Part shown: piece after piece, positions 60,251 through 64,000 of the stretch
Numbering within the stretch: the first letter of the stretch is position 1
Layout: each line of letters begins with the position of its first letter
Source of the DNA: Aedes albopictus
Lineage: Eukaryota; Arthropoda; Insecta; Diptera; Culicidae
Direction: 5' to 3'
Assembly: GCF_035046485.1 (NCBI RefSeq)
Contig: NC_085136.1
Span: forward strand, 156,422,452 to 156,486,451
Length of the DNA: 64,000 nt
Notes under the pieces: generated by a model
The model's input: the letters and a program-made list of their open reading frames with translations, nothing else
What the model was told of the DNA's origin: nothing
Database searches by the model: none
Program-made: the position numbers and the translations under genes

Positions 60251-63200
60251 TCTAGTTTATAAAGAAGTTAAATAATAAGTTTCACTGGACACTCTTATCC
60301 AGTTAAAATTTAAAATCAAACTGTGCACTAAAACCTGAGATTCAGAGCTTCAAACTTGGACCTTTTGTATGAAAATCAACCAATGCGTACTTTATTCTAT
60401 CCAGTACTGCAACGAAAGTTCGAATAACACATTTCCAATTGAAGTGTAAGAGTCATACTCCAAAAAATAATGGCGGAACTACTTTTAAAAACACCCTACT
60501 GCAAACTGTCTCGGAAACTTCTATAAAACAAAAAAGTAGATAATAGAAAGTTTTGAAAAAAAAATCGAGCGAGTTTTATGAAAAAAAGAGCCCTACAGTC
60601 TATGTATTGCCTATCGAAGACTATGTGTAACTTCGTAGTGAAATTCGTAGTTGATTTTCAAGGATGGTATTCTGAATGGAACGTGCCAGAACTTCTATAA
60701 ATATCGTTTTGAAGAAAAAATAAAAAAAATAAAAGAATTGTCCATAAAATTTCTTGCACAAATTTCTGGAGCATTCCTACAGTTCTTAAGGGTGGCATTT
60801 TTTTTTTTTGCTAGAATGAAGAGTTTTGTATAATATATCTTGGAAAGGTTTTTTTTATTTTTATTTTTTTATTTTTTTTTTTGTCTTGGTATTATTACAA
60901 TGCTTCGCCTCTAGGCTAGATCATCTCCATGACTCTACATTCTTTTCAAAGGAAGAATCAACATTTTGTAAGCTTATCGGGAATGGGAGTGTTCGATCCC
61001 TGGTCCTACGCTTGGAAAGCATGCATGTAATCCATCACAACAGGATCGCTTAACGAAGCAAAGTGAAAACTTTTTTTTTTAAGTCCATAGGAAAGCTTCT
61101 TGAAACACTACAGGAACATCGCCTGCATCGTGGTTGATTTTTGAGGACAGTATTTTTTCATAGTTTGTAGTAGAACTTATGAAAACTAGGGACATTTCTG
61201 CAGTTACTTTTGCAGTTTCTAGACACTGATGGTGTTTTTTTTCTTGCTATACTTTTTTTTATCCCGATGTTAATATTTCTTTGGATGTATTTTAAAGGAT
61301 TTTTTAAATTTTTAGAAAAGATTGTTACGTGGTTAAATGCAAATATTGTTAAAAAATTCCAAGCGGATTTTTGGTAGAATTCAAGAAAATTTAGAGAAAA
61401 ATAATAAACTCCTGGAAGAGATAGGAATTCTTGGAAAACAGCATAATTTGTTAAATTTTTAAAAGAAGTGCTTTTCAAATATTTTATTCAAGAAATTCCA
61501 ATTGAATTGGACTGCGCATGCTTAAAAATTCCCCTTAAATAATTTGATTGACCTTTCAGCAATGATCAAAAACTCTGTATTGTTTTGCAAAACTCTGTTA
61601 TGTATCGCAATTATTTTTCTATTTTTAAAAGGAAGATTTTGTTTCTCTATTTTACCAAAGTTTTTCTAAAATTCATTCAGCCGAACAATTTTAATATTGT
61701 ACTAGGAAACTTTTCAATCAGGTTCAATCAGGAATGAAATGTTCCATAATTTTTAACTTCGTTTACCCTGATAAAACCCTAGAATTCTCAGGGAGCTCTG
61801 AAGTGAAACATGGATTTTTTGTTGGAAATTAATTCAATAATAATTTCAACGTCCAAGTTTTTGGAAATTTCATGGGAGTTTCTGAACGCATTCAAGAAGA
61901 AAATGTGTACAAGTTTTCATCTGTGAACTTCTTAGAAAGCATTTCCGTAAGACTTTTGCAGGTATTGCTGGAGAAATTCTTGAAAGAGTTTCTAGGGTTC
62001 ATTAAAGAAAATCGGCGTTCATAAGATTTTTTTATGGAATTCCTAATTACCCTTCTGACATAATTTCTAAAAAAGTGTTTTGTTGCCCAATTATGGGCGA
62101 AACGATTTGTCAAGTCTAAAGCTTCGAAAGCTTTTTGAACCATGGCTGGAAAGAGGATTGGTAAGGTGAAATTACTAAATAAATTTAAAAAAAAACTAGG
62201 ACAAAATATCTGGCGTAATTTCTAGTGGAACCCATTAAAGTTTCCCTACAGATTTTTTTGATGGGCTTTCTGAAATAAACTTAGGTTTCATCTGAAGAAT
62301 CTGAAAAAATACCAAAGAAGTTTCTGCAACAATGTCTTAAACTTCTGAATAAAATTTTGGAATTTGGAGTGCGTAGTCTCAATTAATTTCTGAAATTTTC
62401 AAATATTCAGATTAACCCTCCTCTAGGGTGTTATGTTAGATGCATCACAATGGCATAGACCACGTTTGGCGTGCCTGTCTGAGCCACATTAAGTTTCTCT
62501 GTAAAGTTTCGAATCGAAGTTGCAATGAAAATGTTTAAAAAATAAAATAAAAATATATCCAATTGTGAATTCGGCCGTCTTGGTGGCAGCGTGGTATTAT
62601 AGTTGTTTATTGTTTATTATTTTCCGGTGTACCTACGGGTGAGTTTGTTCCATATTTTATGAATTTAAAAAGAATCATATTTATATTCAAACAATGTTTT
62701 GGGTAACTAAAATGACAGATATGGAATGTTTATTTGGTGTTTTGCTGTTTTGCAGCTCCTTTGTGCAGCTCTTAATCAGTCTACAGCTCCAAAAACTCTA
62801 GAAACACCGCATTAATTGTATCACCGAGTAAAGGTGACTCTCAGATATCCCATTTTTCAGCATTACCACGAACAACTACCCTTCCCGTGCTGGTTGTGGG
62901 GATACAGAGATCTCTTAGGGAATGACCACAAGGTTGAAGCCCCTCTTTAAAATCAAATCAAGTTGTATGTGCACCAATCACGGAGGAGAAACCTTCGACA
63001 TGTACAGTCGGCCTAGGCTTAGCTAAGCTAACAATTTCGATTGAAATTCGTTTTCTCATTCTTATGCACTGTATATGAAGTTCTAAAACTCAAAACAAAT
63101 TATGGGAAGTATTTTTTTGTTAATAAGTAGACATCTTGAATAAAAAAAATTATCTTGGAAATTGTCAAAAGGGCTTTGGAAGGAAAATACTCATTTTGAC

Positions 63201-63275
63201 ATGAGAATGTCTTGATTTCTAATTAACTCAACGTACATGTGCACAGAATGACAAATTATAAAAAAAAAAAAACAA
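60251..63275. other. AT-rich sequence, no feature supported
   Basis: T- and A-homopolymer runs (for example 60848-60885), short frames without motifs, and a few loose GGAATTC-like units. No gene, RNA or element end seen. Confidence 0.4.
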
Positions 63276-63279
63276 TAGC

Positions 63280-63345
63280 TCAGGTGAGATTTGAACTCAC
63301 GGCCCTTGCATGCCAGACGAGTGATTTATCAACTAAGCTATCGAA
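63280..63345 (-). other. tRNA-like relic interrupted by a SINE
   Basis: On the minus strand TAGCTTAGTTG (A box) and GAGTTCAAATCTC (B box) with a good T stem (GTGAG/CTCAC). The 5' acceptor end coincides with the target duplication of the neighbouring SINE, and the acceptor strands do not pair. It may be a tRNA pseudogene or the head of another SINE. Confidence 0.5.
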
Positions 63346-63604
63346 GGGGTTTCCAGTTAGCCTAGTGGCTAAGGCTATGGATCGCCAATCCGGAGACGGC
63401 GGGTTCGATTCCCGTTCCGGTCAGGAAAATTTTCTCGACTCCCTGGGCATAGTTTATTATAGTACTTGCCTCACAATATACAAATTCATACAATGGCAGG
63501 CAAAGAAAGCTCTTTAATTAATAACTGTGGAAGTGCTCAAAGAACACTAAGTTGAAGCGAGGCAAGCCACGTCCCAGTGGTGACGTCGACCCATAAAGAA
63601 GAAG
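63346..63604 (+). mobile_element. Feilai-type tRNA-derived SINE with 11-bp target duplication
   Basis: A box TAGCCTAGTGG and B box GGTTCGATTCC, followed by the body CTCGACTCCCTGGGCATAG, then TACTTGCCTCACAATATAC and ATGGCAGGCAAAGAAAGC, and an AAGAAGAAG tail. AAGCTATCGAA flanks it at 63335-63345 and 63605-63615. The body matches the Aedes SINE family Feilai as I remember it. Appears full length. Confidence 0.85.
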
Positions 63605-63615
63605 AAGCTATCGAA

Positions 63616-64000
63616 AAAGCTGTTGAAAAAGAGAAATAGATATGTACCAAGAAGAGGAGCAATGTGGCACACAAATTGTGTAAAAATATACTATTTCCAA
63701 AGTACATCTCAAGCACCATCCGCCCCTGACCAGAGATGGAAAATGATGAAGATTACAGCTGAGCAGACACAAACCAAAACAAACATACTCGTGAAGCACC
63801 GGGGCCCGAAAATACTCGCACTTCTTTATTCGTGAGTAAACGAAGCTGGCAAGCACTCGCATGTGATTCGCGAAGCTTCGTGAGTTTTTTGCATTTTGAC
63901 GAAAAACGCATTTTAACGACTAGCAGTGCTGCTTTTCAGGAACAATAAAGCATAAAGCCTTAGTTTATGTTGGATAATCACAGGATTTGCTATTATAATC
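63616..64000. other. Unique sequence to the window end
   Basis: No gene or element end seen. Short frames on both strands have no motifs. Confidence 0.35.

Overview
The window looks like a mosquito genome, most likely Aedes (probably Ae. aegypti). It is AT-rich, intron-like and dominated by transposable elements. It carries a Feilai-type tRNA-derived SINE, jockey- and RTE-like non-LTR remains, many TA-flanked palindromic MITEs, and long degenerate minisatellites built on GAATTCTTGGAAGAATTCC or GGAATTCCTGGAGGAATT. I found no ordinary host protein-coding gene. The one convincing protein-coding gene is inside a mobile element.

Layout. 1-3720: a GAATTC-rich minisatellite, first in one orientation and then in the other, around about 950 bp of unique sequence. 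3794-26421: a candidate giant DNA transposon of about 22.6 kb. Its outer ends are near-identical inverted repeats with no length difference over the first 900 bp or so. Inside these lie inverted arrays of a 161-bp satellite with different higher-order organisation in the two arms. Between the arms is a five-exon gene (11086-18755) that joins into one 749-codon frame. It encodes a duplicated Cys/His zinc-binding module followed by a DDE/RNase H-like domain. A large intron and the flanks of this gene hold further palindromic elements, and a solo LTR sits in the right satellite arm. 26422-32400: mixed-composition unique sequence with four or five palindromic MITEs. 32400-38000: degenerate GGAATTCC minisatellite on both strands, a 286-bp TG tract, a palindromic MITE and a hAT-like MITE with an 8-bp target duplication. 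38000-40400: GC-richer sequence without a recognisable gene. 40400-43720: a minus-strand RTE-like retrotransposon broken by a palindromic MITE, a tRNA-derived SINE and a jockey-type reverse transcriptase fragment. 43720-48700: GC-richer sequence, then small inverted-repeat elements and minisatellite. 48767-50202: a tRNA-derived SINE and a hAT-like foldback element with a perfect 8-bp target duplication. 52190-53840: a second decayed RTE-like copy. 56600-60250: minisatellite plus two TIR-bounded elements with tRNA-like cores. 63280-63604: a tRNA-like relic next to a SINE with an 11-bp target duplication.

The most interesting object is the 22.6-kb element: satellite-filled inverted arms, intact exons, CACTG/CACCG-type ends and a possible 3-bp TTA duplication. 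A second theme is the recurrence, three times, of a tRNA-like module (A box plus B box) inside small TIR-bounded elements. All family assignments are from memory of motifs. No searches were run.
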